DNA from: Candidatus Poribacteria bacterium
GTDB taxonomy: Bacteria; Poribacteria; WGA-4E; WGA-3G
DNA: 42,353 bases
Reading direction: 5' to 3'
NCBI GenBank assembly: GCA_022824265.1
Contig: JAJEAG010000011.1
Coordinates: forward strand, 1-42,353
Shown here: positions 17,572 through 27,285 of the stretch, in pieces
Layout: every line of letters starts with the position of its first letter
Position numbering within the stretch: position 1 is the stretch's first letter
Position numbers and translations under genes: made by a program
The notes under the pieces: model-generated
Database searches by the model: none
Seen by the model: the letters and a program-made list of their open reading frames with translations, nothing else
Told to the model about the DNA's origin: nothing

Positions 17572-19203
17572 ATGGTCAGTTCTATACTCTTTTATGTCCT
17601 GGTTGTTGCCTGTTATGTAAGAGGCATCATTAGGACAAACAGTGGTCTACATATATTACAACTTGACGGGTATAAACCTGGACGGTATCTGAAATGGATA
17701 TTGACACATATCAATCACTGCTTTGAAATCGTTGAGATAAGTATTGTCGCTGCAGTAGTGATAACAGTGTCAATTATTCCTAATATTCAGACAGAATGGT
17801 TTTTTTCCACACTTTGTCTCGTTTGGACAGCGTACCAAGTTTACAAGATAGTGTGGCGAAAAAAGACAAAAGCAAAAAAACCGTTGGTTTATACTGCTCG
17901 TGCAAAACGACTTTTTGGTTTAGCACTTACCCTACTTGTTGTAACTGCTGGATTAATCGGTGTAGTAGTCACAGATAACCGACTGCGAATTGGTGTTTTT
18001 TTATTCAGTGAACTTAGTGTGCCAATTCTCGTTGTAAGCAGTTATTTAATATTGCCTGTAGAACAATTAATAAACGGATTCTATTTACGTGATGCAAGAA
18101 AACGGATAAGAACACTTCAGCCAAAAATTATAGGCATTACAGGCAGTTATGGTAAAACAAGCACCAAATATATTCTTCACCAAATTTTATCACAAAAATA
18201 TAAAACTTTGATGACTCCAGATAGCTATAATACACCTATGGGGATATGTAAGGTTATCAGAGGCGACTTATTGCCAGAACATGAAATTTTTATTGTTGAA
18301 ATGGGAGCATATAAACGGGGTGATATCCGTGAGTTGTGTCATCTTGCTCCACCTGAGATTGGTATACTTACTGCTGTTGGTCCTCAGCATTTGGAGCGAT
18401 TTAAAAGTATTGATAACATTGCCCGTGGAAAGTATGAGTTAATTGAAGCATTGCCATCCGATGGATTGGCAGTGATAAATGTTAATAATGAGATTTGTGC
18501 CGGGTTAGCAGATAAAACCGACAGTGTACCTGTAATTCGATATGGCGTAGAAACCGAGTCATCTACAGACACATCCGTAAGTTTATCAGCACACGATATT
18601 ATCCAAAGCGGAAAAGGATTGACTTTTACAGTTGTTGCCAAAGAGGCAGGAGCAGCAGAAATAACAACTCGGTTACTTGGAAAACATAACGTTTCTAATA
18701 TACTTGCTGCAATTGGTGTCTCACTGTATTGCGGTATGACAATGGAAGAAATTAGAGACGCATTTGAGGCATTAGAACCTGTACCTCACCGTTTACAGTT
18801 GATACCTGGAGCTGCAGGTGTAACTGTTATTGACGATAGTTTCAACGCAAATCCGGAAGGTGCAAAAGCTGCCCTTGAGGTGTTAACCGACTTTGTAAGC
18901 GAAAAAGAAGGAAATAAAATATTGGTTACTCCAGGTATGGTGGAACTCGGTGAACTTGAGTATGAGGAAAATAAAAAGTTTGGTATAGAAGCATCCAAAG
19001 TATGTGATCTCGTAATCCTTGTAGGTCGCTCAAGAACTGCTCCTATATTAGATGGACTCAAAAAAGCCAACTATCCTGAAAAACAGATATATGTTGCAAA
19101 TAACCTTGATGAAGCACAACAACACCTTACCAAACACGTAACACCGGGAGATGTGGTGCTTTTTGAAAACGATTTACCAGACAATTATAATGAAGCAGTT
19201 TAA
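17572..19203 (+). CDS. murF: MurF-like Mur ligase with an N-terminal membrane domain
   Basis: The C-terminal two-thirds is a Mur ligase that should add D-Ala-D-Ala to the UDP-MurNAc-tripeptide: GITGSYGKTSTKY (P-loop at 191-198), EMGAYKRGDIRELC, LLGKHNVSNILAAIGV and VIDDSFNANPEGAKAAL are MurF-type. Unlike textbook MurF, the first ~180 residues are hydrophobic with about five likely membrane segments (near 3-20, 53-70, 75-93, 112-133, 139-163) in place of the soluble substrate-binding domain. The protein ends LFENDLPDNYNEAV. Similar membrane-linked MurF forms exist in several phyla as far as I recall. Position between murE and ddl and the absence of another murF support the role. The start lacks a good ribosome binding site. 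Confidence 0.85.
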   Translation: MVSSILFYVLVVACYVRGIIRTNSGLHILQLDGYKPGRYLKWILTHINHCFEIVEISIVAAVVITVSIIPNIQTEWFFSTLCLVWTAYQVYKIVWRKKTKAKKPLVYTARAKRLFGLALTLLVVTAGLIGVVVTDNRLRIGVFLFSELSVPILVVSSYLILPVEQLINGFYLRDARKRIRTLQPKIIGITGSYGKTSTKYILHQILSQKYKTLMTPDSYNTPMGICKVIRGDLLPEHEIFIVEMGAYKRGDIRELCHLAPPEIGILTAVGPQHLERFKSIDNIARGKYELIEALPSDGLAVINVNNEICAGLADKTDSVPVIRYGVETESSTDTSVSLSAHDIIQSGKGLTFTVVAKEAGAAEITTRLLGKHNVSNILAAIGVSLYCGMTMEEIRDAFEALEPVPHRLQLIPGAAGVTVIDDSFNANPEGAKAALEVLTDFVSEKEGNKILVTPGMVELGELEYEENKKFGIEASKVCDLVILVGRSRTAPILDGLKKANYPEKQIYVANNLDEAQQHLTKHVTPGDVVLFENDLPDNYNEAV

Positions 19204-19297
19204 TATACATCAATTGATTCAGAGTACGGGTAATGATTTGATCAGGATTGAAAAGATGTTACAAAGAACAATTGTATCTGTAAAGGAAATGTAAAAC

Positions 19298-20533
19298 ATG
19301 AATGTGGCACTCTTATTTGGTGGACGATCTCCTGAACACGAAGTATCTATAGTTACCGCGCACCAGGTCAATGCTGCTTTGTCAGAAACGCATGACGTTA
19401 TTCCAATTTATATAACAAAAGATGGTGCATGGTTAACAGGTGATAAACTCAATGAGTTGAATACATTTACAGAGGGAACACTCCCTCATGCAACTGATTT
19501 TGACACTGTTAGTATTGAATTTGATACAACCGCTAAATTTACTGTTTTACCGAAAAGAAGTGGTTTATTCAGTAAAAAAAGGGAACTTTCTATTGATGTT
19601 GTATTTCCCGCGATTCACGGAGTAAATGGTGAAGATGGTTCTCTTCAAGGACTTCTTGAACTGATGAATATACCTTATGTAGGAGCTGGTGTTGTAGGTT
19701 CTGGTATAGGTATGGATAAAATCATGATGAAAGCTGTTCTAAATGAGAATGGACTTCCTATAGTTCCTTATATACCATTCACAAAAAATGATTGGGATTC
19801 AGCGAATACCGAGATTTTAAAGGTAATTGAAGATACAATTTCATACCCAATGTATGTTAAACCTGCAATCAGCGGATCAAGCATTGGTGTGAGTCAAGTT
19901 ATAGACCAAGATGAACTACAAGATTCGATTGAACTTGCCTGTAGGTATTGCCGCCGTGTCATCGTTGAACAAGCTATTGTAAACGGCTATGAGATTAATT
20001 GCTCTGTGATGGGTACGCATCAGCCGACTGCATCTGTTTGTGAACAACCGATTTCAAGCACAGACTTCTTAAGTTTTGACGACAAATATATCCATGAAAA
20101 TTCGGATTCTGAATCAAATGCCGATGGAACGTCTGAGTCTAATGTTGCATCTGGAATGGCAGGTGCACAACGTGAAATACCTGCACCAATTTCAGATGAA
20201 TTAACGTTACATATACAAAAACTTGCAACTGAAACTTTTCATGTGCTTGATTGTGCTGGTATTGCCAGAATTGATTTTTTAGTAGACAGCGAAGAACAGG
20301 TTTATGTGAATGAAATAAATACGATTCCTGGTTCTTTCAGTTTTTACTTATGGGAACCGATCGGAATATCATTTCCTGAATTGGTATCTCAATTAGTTTC
20401 ACTTGCCGTAGAAACACATCAAGAGAAGAGCAGATTAATATATTCTTATACAACCAATTTGTTGAGTCAAGCAGGAGCAAGTTTTGGTAAGTTAAAAGGC
20501 AATGGTAACTCGAAACCAGAGGAAACCACTTAA
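19298..20533 (+). CDS. ddl: D-alanine-D-alanine ligase
   Basis: An ATP-grasp ligase that makes the D-Ala-D-Ala dipeptide used by MurF. Visible motifs: LLFGGRSPEHEVSIVTA at the N-terminus, PAIHGVNGEDGSLQGLLE, YVKPAISGSSIGVS, SFDDKYIHENS and the Mg-binding VNEINTIPGSFSFYLW. It is longer than usual (411 residues) because of a Ser/Asn-rich insert near residues 268-285 (SDSESNADGTSESN) between the KY loop and the REIPAPIS segment, plus a C-terminal extension. AAAGGAA precedes the ATG. Its place between murF and mraY is unusual; it often sits near ftsQ. Confidence 0.94.
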   Translation: MNVALLFGGRSPEHEVSIVTAHQVNAALSETHDVIPIYITKDGAWLTGDKLNELNTFTEGTLPHATDFDTVSIEFDTTAKFTVLPKRSGLFSKKRELSIDVVFPAIHGVNGEDGSLQGLLELMNIPYVGAGVVGSGIGMDKIMMKAVLNENGLPIVPYIPFTKNDWDSANTEILKVIEDTISYPMYVKPAISGSSIGVSQVIDQDELQDSIELACRYCRRVIVEQAIVNGYEINCSVMGTHQPTASVCEQPISSTDFLSFDDKYIHENSDSESNADGTSESNVASGMAGAQREIPAPISDELTLHIQKLATETFHVLDCAGIARIDFLVDSEEQVYVNEINTIPGSFSFYLWEPIGISFPELVSQLVSLAVETHQEKSRLIYSYTTNLLSQAGASFGKLKGNGNSKPEETT

Positions 20534-20643
20534 ATAGTGTATCTGTAGTAATTGGGTAAATCTAACTGCATACGATTATATAAATCTTTATTAGAACTTT
20601 GTCATAACACTTTATCCACCTTATGTTGGAAGCAGCAATATAG

Positions 20644-21762
20644 ATGTTTTATCACCTTTTTTTTGAAACCCTTGTCAGTATATTTCAACCTTTTGAAGTT
20701 TTTGGTTCAATACCTTTTCGTGCGGTTTATGCGACAGCAACAGCTCTTGTTATTTCGCTTGTATTAGGACCGTTTATGATCAGACGGTTAAAACAGTTGC
20801 GAATCGGTGAACATATTCAAGAGGAGGTGGAAAAAGCTCAACAGCAAAACGAAGATCAGAACAAGGCGGGAACTCCAACTATGGGTGGAATCCTAATTAT
20901 TGTAGCGGTATTGATATCCATCGTATTTTGGGCAAAGTTGGATCAACCATTTATTTATTTGATGATCTTTACGACGCTCTGGTTTGGGGGACTTGGTTTT
21001 TTAGATGATATGTGTAAAATTAGCAGGAAACAATCACTTGGTCTACGTGGTTGGCAGAAAATAGTCCTGCAAACAATAGGTGCATTAGCGATTGCATGTT
21101 ACCTTTATCAATGGGGTCCTGTTGAAGCGAATGATGCAGCCAGTCGTACAACATTACATATTCCATTTTTGAAAGACATACAACCTAATCTTGGATTTCT
21201 CTTTATCCCATTTGCAACCTTAGTTATCGTCGGCACATCAAATGCAGTGAATCTAACAGACGGAATGGATGGATTAGCGATAGGGTGTACTTTATTCGTC
21301 GCAGCGACAATTGGAGCATTGGGATATTTAACAAGCCATAATCTGATAGCAGATCACCTTAACCTATCACACTTACCGATTGGTGGTGAGGTAGTTGCAA
21401 TCTTTTGCGCCTCCTTAGCAGGAGCAGGTTTGGGTTTTCTATGGTATAATGGACATCCTGCACAATTATTTATGGGAGACACAGGTTCTCTACCACTGGG
21501 TGCAACGCTTGGAACTTCTGCGTTGTTAATCAAGCAGGAATTTCTTCTTATCATTGTTGGTGGTATATTTGTTGCCGAAGCATTATCTGTCATCATACAA
21601 GTCTGGTCTTACAGAACTTTTGGAAGACGGGTCATCAAGATGTCTCCTCTTCATTACCATTTCCTACTATCAGGATGGAAAGAATCTAAGGTTGTAATCC
21701 GTTTCTGGATTGTTGCCTTGATTTTAATGTTGATAGCATTAAGTACGTTGAGATTGGGATAA
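20644..21762 (+). CDS. mraY: Phospho-N-acetylmuramoyl-pentapeptide transferase MraY
   Basis: MraY transfers phospho-MurNAc-pentapeptide to undecaprenyl phosphate to form lipid I at the cytoplasmic membrane. It is a polytopic protein of 372 residues with the key loops LGFLDDMCKISRKQSLGLRGWQK (catalytic Asp pair), NLTDGMDGLAIGC, WYNGHPAQLFMGDTGSLPLG and the C-terminal HYHFLLSGWKESKVVIRFW histidine motif. PTMGGILII near residue 80 is also typical. The ribosome binding site is weak. Confidence 0.96.
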   Translation: MFYHLFFETLVSIFQPFEVFGSIPFRAVYATATALVISLVLGPFMIRRLKQLRIGEHIQEEVEKAQQQNEDQNKAGTPTMGGILIIVAVLISIVFWAKLDQPFIYLMIFTTLWFGGLGFLDDMCKISRKQSLGLRGWQKIVLQTIGALAIACYLYQWGPVEANDAASRTTLHIPFLKDIQPNLGFLFIPFATLVIVGTSNAVNLTDGMDGLAIGCTLFVAATIGALGYLTSHNLIADHLNLSHLPIGGEVVAIFCASLAGAGLGFLWYNGHPAQLFMGDTGSLPLGATLGTSALLIKQEFLLIIVGGIFVAEALSVIIQVWSYRTFGRRVIKMSPLHYHFLLSGWKESKVVIRFWIVALILMLIALSTLRLG

Positions 21763-21814
21763 TAGTATATGACGTAGATAACTCCTGCTTATATTCTTCA
21801 GATGAGGTAAATGT

Positions 21815-23287
21815 TTGAAACATCCTAACATGAACAGTTATGCAGGAAAAAGAATCACGATTTTTGGAGCAAATCGCAGTGGTATCGCAATTGCGCAATT
21901 ACTTTTTGATCTTGGTGCGATAATATCCGTTACAGATACACGTGACTCTGGTGCATTGGCTGAAGAAATATCTCAATTAGACGGATTACAGTTACAATAT
22001 TACCTTGGTGGACATGATGAATCTTGTATTGCCAATGCTGAATTAATAGTTGTTTCACCGGGAGTCCCATTAGATATTCCGATTTTAGTTGAGGCGAAGA
22101 ATAGGAATATCCCTATTTTGGGAGAATTGGAAATCTCAGCAAGTCTATGTCAATCTCGCATTGTGGCGATTACTGGAACAAAAGGAAAATCCACAACAAC
22201 CCTTTTGACAGCAGCCATTCTTGAGAAGTGTAAACTTTTTTCTTCTGTGGTAGTTGCAGGGAATATAGGTGTTCCGTTAGCAAGTATGGTGGGAACCATA
22301 ACAAAGAACGATATCGTAGTCGTAGAAGCAAGCAGTTTTCAATTAGAGAGTACAATCACCTTCTGCCCTGAAGTGAGTGTAATGTTAAATTTTTCACGAG
22401 ATCATCTTGATCGTCATAAAACAATGGATGCGTATTTTAACGCAAAACGCAAAATATACGTCAATCAGACTGAGAAGGATTGGATCGTGCTGAATGCATC
22501 AGACCCAAAAGTAAAAGGTCTTAACAACAACACTGAGGCTAAAAAAGCATATTTTACTGACAGTCCCGAACATGCTGAGATGGAGTTAAGTTTATTATGC
22601 CAACAGTTAGAATCGGATATAGGAGCACGTTTGCAAAGTAAGGCAGACAATGCTGACATTTACACCTTTATAGACAAACAGGAACATTGGATTTGTAATA
22701 CTGCAGAAATACCGTTAGCTGGGGCTCATAATGTTCGGAACACACTTGCTTCTGTTGTTATTGGCACTATCTACGGTGTTAAACCTACGGACATTAGAAA
22801 TGCTATCCTTGAATTCAACCGGACACATTCTGCTCTTGAACATGCTTATGAAAAAGTAAGTGTTATCAATGGAGTAGATTATATAAACGATTCAAAGGCA
22901 ACAAACGTCTTAGCAACATACGCTGCACTTGAATCAATCCAAGTATCATCACATCTGAACGAGAAAGCTAAACGGGTATACTTAATCATTGGTGGTTTTG
23001 ATAAAGGTAACGATTACCAAGCCATTGTTGAACTTGTCTGCACCAAAGTTAAGGTTTTGATATTGCTCGGGGAACATACACAGAACATACAAAAGGAACT
23101 TGCAGGTTGTACTGAGATGTGTCAGGCTGCAACAATGGAAGCTGCAGTTGAATTTGCACATAACCAAGCAATGCAAGGTGACATTGTGCTTTTGTCTCCT
23201 GCAAATGCGAGTTTTGATATGTATACAAATTATAAAGAACGTGGTGAAGATTTTAAAAGAGTTGTAAAATCACTTGAAACGAAATAA
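21815..23287 (+). CDS. murD: UDP-N-acetylmuramoylalanine:D-glutamate ligase MurD
   Basis: MurD adds D-Glu to UDP-MurNAc-L-Ala. Motifs: ITIFGANRSGIAIAQLL (N-terminal nucleotide-sugar domain), VVSPGVPLDIPI, AITGTKGKSTTTLL (P-loop), NFSRDHLDRHKTMDAY, GAHNVRNTLAS and NDSKATNVLATYAALES. The 490-residue length is somewhat above average owing to extra residues in the middle of the central domain. I favour the TTG start at 21815, with GAGG seven bases upstream, over the ATG at 21830, which is too far from that site. Confidence 0.95.
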   Translation: MKHPNMNSYAGKRITIFGANRSGIAIAQLLFDLGAIISVTDTRDSGALAEEISQLDGLQLQYYLGGHDESCIANAELIVVSPGVPLDIPILVEAKNRNIPILGELEISASLCQSRIVAITGTKGKSTTTLLTAAILEKCKLFSSVVVAGNIGVPLASMVGTITKNDIVVVEASSFQLESTITFCPEVSVMLNFSRDHLDRHKTMDAYFNAKRKIYVNQTEKDWIVLNASDPKVKGLNNNTEAKKAYFTDSPEHAEMELSLLCQQLESDIGARLQSKADNADIYTFIDKQEHWICNTAEIPLAGAHNVRNTLASVVIGTIYGVKPTDIRNAILEFNRTHSALEHAYEKVSVINGVDYINDSKATNVLATYAALESIQVSSHLNEKAKRVYLIIGGFDKGNDYQAIVELVCTKVKVLILLGEHTQNIQKELAGCTEMCQAATMEAAVEFAHNQAMQGDIVLLSPANASFDMYTNYKERGEDFKRVVKSLETK

Positions 23288-23317
23288 ACACACAAAAATA
23301 AATACACACAATTTGTT

Positions 23318-24529
23318 ATGCAAAATCAAAATACACTAAATTATGGTAATTCGACTGCATTTTCATCTGATCGGGCTCGTCCACAAATTTCGGGTTTCGG
23401 CAGAGTAGATGCAGGTTTGCTTGCTGTTACACTTTGCTTGGTGGGAATAGGAATATTGATGGTATATAGTGCGGGGCATGTATTATCATACAATCAGTAT
23501 GGAATCAGTTTTCACTATTTGAGGATCCAAGCCATAGCTTGTGTAATAGGCTTGGTTGGAATGGGAATTGCTTCATACATCCCGTATAGGTTTTATGAAA
23601 AGCACAGTAATTTGCTACTTTTCCTTGCCTTTGTATTACTAATCCTTGTTTTCACACCTATAGGTATAGGAGTAAGGGGAGCAGAGGGTGGTACTTTTAG
23701 ACGATGGATTGCCATAAAGAGTATTCGGTTTCAACCTGTGGAATTTGCGAAAATTGCCTTGCTAATTCATACAGCACATTTCTTAGCAAGAAAACCGGAA
23801 CGTATTAAAAGCTTTTTTCATGGTGTGTTACCTAACATTCTTATAATTGGTTTGATGTTTGGTTTAGTTGCAAAACAACCTGATTTCGGTTCTGCGGTTC
23901 TTTTAGCAGCAACCGCGGGATGTTTGCTGTTCATCGGAGGTATCAGATTATCTCACACATTCATGTTAGTAGGTGCTGGTGTATCGTTGCTGGCTGGATT
24001 TATTATAAGTAGTCCATACAGACTAAAACGTTTGACGGATTACTGGGCATCCTTACAATCGCCGGATGCAACGAGTTTTCAGTTGGGACGTTCATTGGAA
24101 GCACTGAAATGGGGTGGTTTTTACGGTGTAGGTATTGATGACAGTGCAGCAAAAATCAATTATTTACCGTATCCGCATACAGATTTTATTTTCTCAGTCC
24201 TGGGTGAAGAATTTGGTTTTATCGGTGCGGCGAGTGTTACAATTATCTTTATGATATTTGTGTGGCGCGGGATTTCAATTGCAAGACGCACTGAAAACAG
24301 GTTTGGGGCACTTTTTGCAACTGGACTAACGTTAATTATTGGACTACAAGCATTCATCAATATTGGTGTTGTAACAGGACTACTGCCAACTAAAGGTATT
24401 ACACTTCCATTTCTCAGTTATGGAGGTTCATCTCTTGTAATAAGTTTAGTCAGTGTAGGTATACTCTTAAATATATCCAGAAGTGCTACAAGGACATTAC
24501 CAAAAGCAAGAAAAAATGAACCTAAATAA
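23318..24529 (+). CDS. ftsW: Septal peptidoglycan polymerase FtsW (SEDS family)
   Basis: FtsW polymerizes lipid II at the septum together with FtsI. It is a polytopic SEDS protein of 403 residues with a ~25-residue soluble N-terminus. Signature segments include IGILMVYSAG, RFQPVEFAKIALLIHTAHFLARK, AKQPDFGSAVLL, LPYPHTDFIFSVLGEEFGFIGA and the C-terminal GLLPTKGITLPFLSYGGSSLV. Position between murD and murG supports FtsW over RodA. The start has no clear ribosome binding site. Confidence 0.95.
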   Translation: MQNQNTLNYGNSTAFSSDRARPQISGFGRVDAGLLAVTLCLVGIGILMVYSAGHVLSYNQYGISFHYLRIQAIACVIGLVGMGIASYIPYRFYEKHSNLLLFLAFVLLILVFTPIGIGVRGAEGGTFRRWIAIKSIRFQPVEFAKIALLIHTAHFLARKPERIKSFFHGVLPNILIIGLMFGLVAKQPDFGSAVLLAATAGCLLFIGGIRLSHTFMLVGAGVSLLAGFIISSPYRLKRLTDYWASLQSPDATSFQLGRSLEALKWGGFYGVGIDDSAAKINYLPYPHTDFIFSVLGEEFGFIGAASVTIIFMIFVWRGISIARRTENRFGALFATGLTLIIGLQAFINIGVVTGLLPTKGITLPFLSYGGSSLVISLVSVGILLNISRSATRTLPKARKNEPK

Positions 24530-24599
24530 AGACTGCTAATTATAAATACTCTGTTAAGATAGTATTAATATTTGACAAGACCAACCCATTTAAATGTAA

Positions 24600-25847
24600 G
24601 TGATATTAGTTGATGTGAAAAATCAGAATACACAACAGAAACGGCAAGACACTATAAACGAAAATATAAATAAGAAAAAACATTTGAAACGGTTCGTATT
24701 TGCTGGTGGTGGTACAGGTGGACATATATATCCTGCCGTTGGTATTGCCCAAGCTCTTCAACGACTCAATCCAGAAATAGACCTTGTATTTATTGGTGGG
24801 CGAGACCGATTAGAATCGACACTTGTTCCACAACAAGGTTTCAATTTTCTACCTATTACCGTAGAAGGATTCCCACGCAGCTTGACATTGAAGTGGATCC
24901 CTGTTATAATAAAAGTTTGTCAAGGACTGATGCAGTCGTTGAAATACTTGAAGCAATTAAAGCCGGAGGTGGTTATAGGAACAGGTGGGTATGTATCAGG
25001 TCCCGTTCTTTTTGCTGCTTGGTTAATGGATATTCCGATAGCGATTCAGGAGCAAAATGTGTCACCAGGATTGACGAATAGTATTCTTGCACGTTGGGCA
25101 AAGGCAGCGTATCTCGCATTACCGCCAAATAACCAACGATTTCCTGAACATATTGTTAAGGTGACAGGAAACCCGATTCGTCCTGGTATAACAGAATACC
25201 CGCGGAATGACGAGACTTACAACAAATACAATCTATCTCCATTACGTAAAACGGTCTTTGTTATGGGAGGCAGTCAGGGTGCACGTGCAATAAATGAAGC
25301 AATGATTGATGCCTGTCCATTAATTGCTAAATTTGCTACGTCTGTTGAACGGGAAATGAATAGAGACAGCATAGATTTATCTAACAATTCAACTCCGTGT
25401 AATATCCAGATTGTACATCAAACAGGAAAATCTCATGTTGAGGAAGTACAAGATGCGTATGTTCAACATGGAATTCCACACCACGTTCAATCTTTTTTTA
25501 ATACTGTAGAAGAAATATATAGCATTACAGATGTAATGATATGTCGAGCTGGTGGTATGACGGTATCCGAAGTAACCGCTTGTGGTATCCCTGCAATCTT
25601 CATCCCATTGCCTGCCGCTATTGGAAATAACCAGGTAATTAATGCAAAATCAGTAGCAAATTCTGGTGCAGCAGTAGTTCTTGAACAAGATAAGTTTACA
25701 CCCGAAGACCTTGTGGATCATCTAATCAATATTCTCACAGAGGATGAAACTTATCAACAAATGAGAGCTGCATCTAAAGACTTGGGACGACCGTTTGCTT
25801 GTGATACTATTGCCGAGTCGCTTTATAAACTTACAGATGCATTGTAA
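24600..25847 (+). CDS. murG: Lipid II-forming N-acetylglucosaminyltransferase MurG
   Basis: MurG transfers GlcNAc from UDP-GlcNAc to lipid I on the cytoplasmic side of the membrane. FAGGGTGGHIYPAVGIAQAL, GTGGYVSGPVLFAAW, IQEQNVSPGLTNSILA, MGGSQGARAINEA and CRAGGMTVSEVTACGIPAIFIPLP are characteristic. At 415 residues it is about 50 longer than usual: a charged N-terminal extension (residues 1-32) and an insert near 240-260 (VEREMNRDSIDLSNNS). The GTG start lacks a clear ribosome binding site, so the true start may be a little downstream (for example GTG 24615). Confidence 0.94.
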   Translation: MILVDVKNQNTQQKRQDTINENINKKKHLKRFVFAGGGTGGHIYPAVGIAQALQRLNPEIDLVFIGGRDRLESTLVPQQGFNFLPITVEGFPRSLTLKWIPVIIKVCQGLMQSLKYLKQLKPEVVIGTGGYVSGPVLFAAWLMDIPIAIQEQNVSPGLTNSILARWAKAAYLALPPNNQRFPEHIVKVTGNPIRPGITEYPRNDETYNKYNLSPLRKTVFVMGGSQGARAINEAMIDACPLIAKFATSVEREMNRDSIDLSNNSTPCNIQIVHQTGKSHVEEVQDAYVQHGIPHHVQSFFNTVEEIYSITDVMICRAGGMTVSEVTACGIPAIFIPLPAAIGNNQVINAKSVANSGAAVVLEQDKFTPEDLVDHLINILTEDETYQQMRAASKDLGRPFACDTIAESLYKLTDAL

Positions 25848-25906
25848 ACATAAGACTTATTTAGGTGTTTTAATTCATTCAATTCTGGTTTCGGTTTTGG
25901 GGGTAA

Positions 25907-27274
25907 GTGTTGTTTGGTAAAACTCAACACATCCATTTTATAGGTATAGGTGGGGCGGGATTAAGTGGTATTGCAGAAGTCCTTCTTGACCACAAATTTG
26001 ATGTAACCGGTTCAGACATAAAAAAAACTGCAACAACAGAACATTTAAAGACTTGTGGTGCCAAAATCTGGTATGGTCATGCTGCTACTCAAGTTAATGG
26101 AGCGGACGTTGTTGTTATGTCGCCAGCAATCCCATCGGATAATCCGGAATTACAAGCTGCACTGTACGCCAAAATCCCCATTATTAGGGGTGCTGAAATG
26201 CTGAATGAAATTACACGTATGCGGTATAGTATTGCCGTTAGTGGAACACACGGTAAAACGACCACTACAGCAATGACTGCCGCTGTCTTGTCAACACTTG
26301 ACCCAACGGTAATTGTAGGTGGTAAGTTAGTTGACGGTAGTAACGCACGAAGTGGTCATGGAAATGTGATGGTAATTGAAGCAGATGAGGCATACGGTTC
26401 CATAGATATGATTTATCCGACAATCGCTGTTGTAACCTCTGTTGATGCAGACCATTTGGACTACTACGAAAGTGTTGAAGAAATCGGAGAAACCTTTCTT
26501 ACCTTTATAAACAAAGTGCCATTTTATGGTTCTGCTGTTTTGTGTCTTGACCAAGAAAACATACAGAAACTCATTCCACAAGTTGAAAAGAAATATCTAA
26601 CATACGGTCTTGACACCCGAGCAGATTTGATTGCAGAGGAAATTGAGATTGATGGTCCTACTTCTCATTATCAAGTTCGTCACAACGGAGAACTGTGTGG
26701 AAAAGTACATCTAAAAATGCCTGGACGACACAACATCTCTAACTCTTTAGCTGCTATAGCAGTTGGACTCGAATTGGATATATCATTCGGAAACATACGT
26801 CAAGCACTTGAATCATTTCAAGGTGTTCATAGACGATTCGAGGTGTTAGGATCAGTCGATGATATTGTTGTCGTTGATGACTATGCACACAACCCTGCAA
26901 AATTAATGGCAGCATTACGAGGGGCAAGAGAAGGTTATAACCGACGCATCGTAGCAGTTTTCCAACCGCACCGATACGCACGGGTCCGTGACCTTGCAGA
27001 AGAGTTCTCAAGGTCCTTTTATCAGGCAGATATATTGATTGTCACATCTATCTTTGGAGCTGGTGAAGAACCGATTGAAAATGTAACAGGAGAAAACCTT
27101 GCTAACGCTATAGAAGCACATGGACACCCTAATGTAATTTACATATCCGATATGGATGATGTGGTTAATCGTCTTCTGAAGATTACACGTCCCAATGATT
27201 TGGTTATTACACTTGGTGCTGGTGATATCGTAAATGTAGGTCATAAATTATTAAGTAGACTTTCCACAGAATAG
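25907..27274 (+). CDS. murC: UDP-N-acetylmuramate:L-alanine ligase MurC
   Basis: MurC attaches the first stem residue, L-Ala. HFIGIGGAGLSGIAEVLL opens the UDP-MurNAc-binding domain, AVSGTHGKTTTTAMTAAVL is the P-loop, IEADEAYGSIDMIYP and TSVDADHLDYYESVEE follow, and DDYAHNPAKLMAALRGAR and VFQPHRYARVRDL mark the C-terminal domain. Length (455 residues) is normal and no MurB fusion is present. GTG start with a G-rich Shine-Dalgarno-like GGGGG just upstream. murB, often next to murC, is absent from the window. Confidence 0.96.
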   Translation: MLFGKTQHIHFIGIGGAGLSGIAEVLLDHKFDVTGSDIKKTATTEHLKTCGAKIWYGHAATQVNGADVVVMSPAIPSDNPELQAALYAKIPIIRGAEMLNEITRMRYSIAVSGTHGKTTTTAMTAAVLSTLDPTVIVGGKLVDGSNARSGHGNVMVIEADEAYGSIDMIYPTIAVVTSVDADHLDYYESVEEIGETFLTFINKVPFYGSAVLCLDQENIQKLIPQVEKKYLTYGLDTRADLIAEEIEIDGPTSHYQVRHNGELCGKVHLKMPGRHNISNSLAAIAVGLELDISFGNIRQALESFQGVHRRFEVLGSVDDIVVVDDYAHNPAKLMAALRGAREGYNRRIVAVFQPHRYARVRDLAEEFSRSFYQADILIVTSIFGAGEEPIENVTGENLANAIEAHGHPNVIYISDMDDVVNRLLKITRPNDLVITLGAGDIVNVGHKLLSRLSTE

Positions 27275-27285
27275 AGTATAATACA

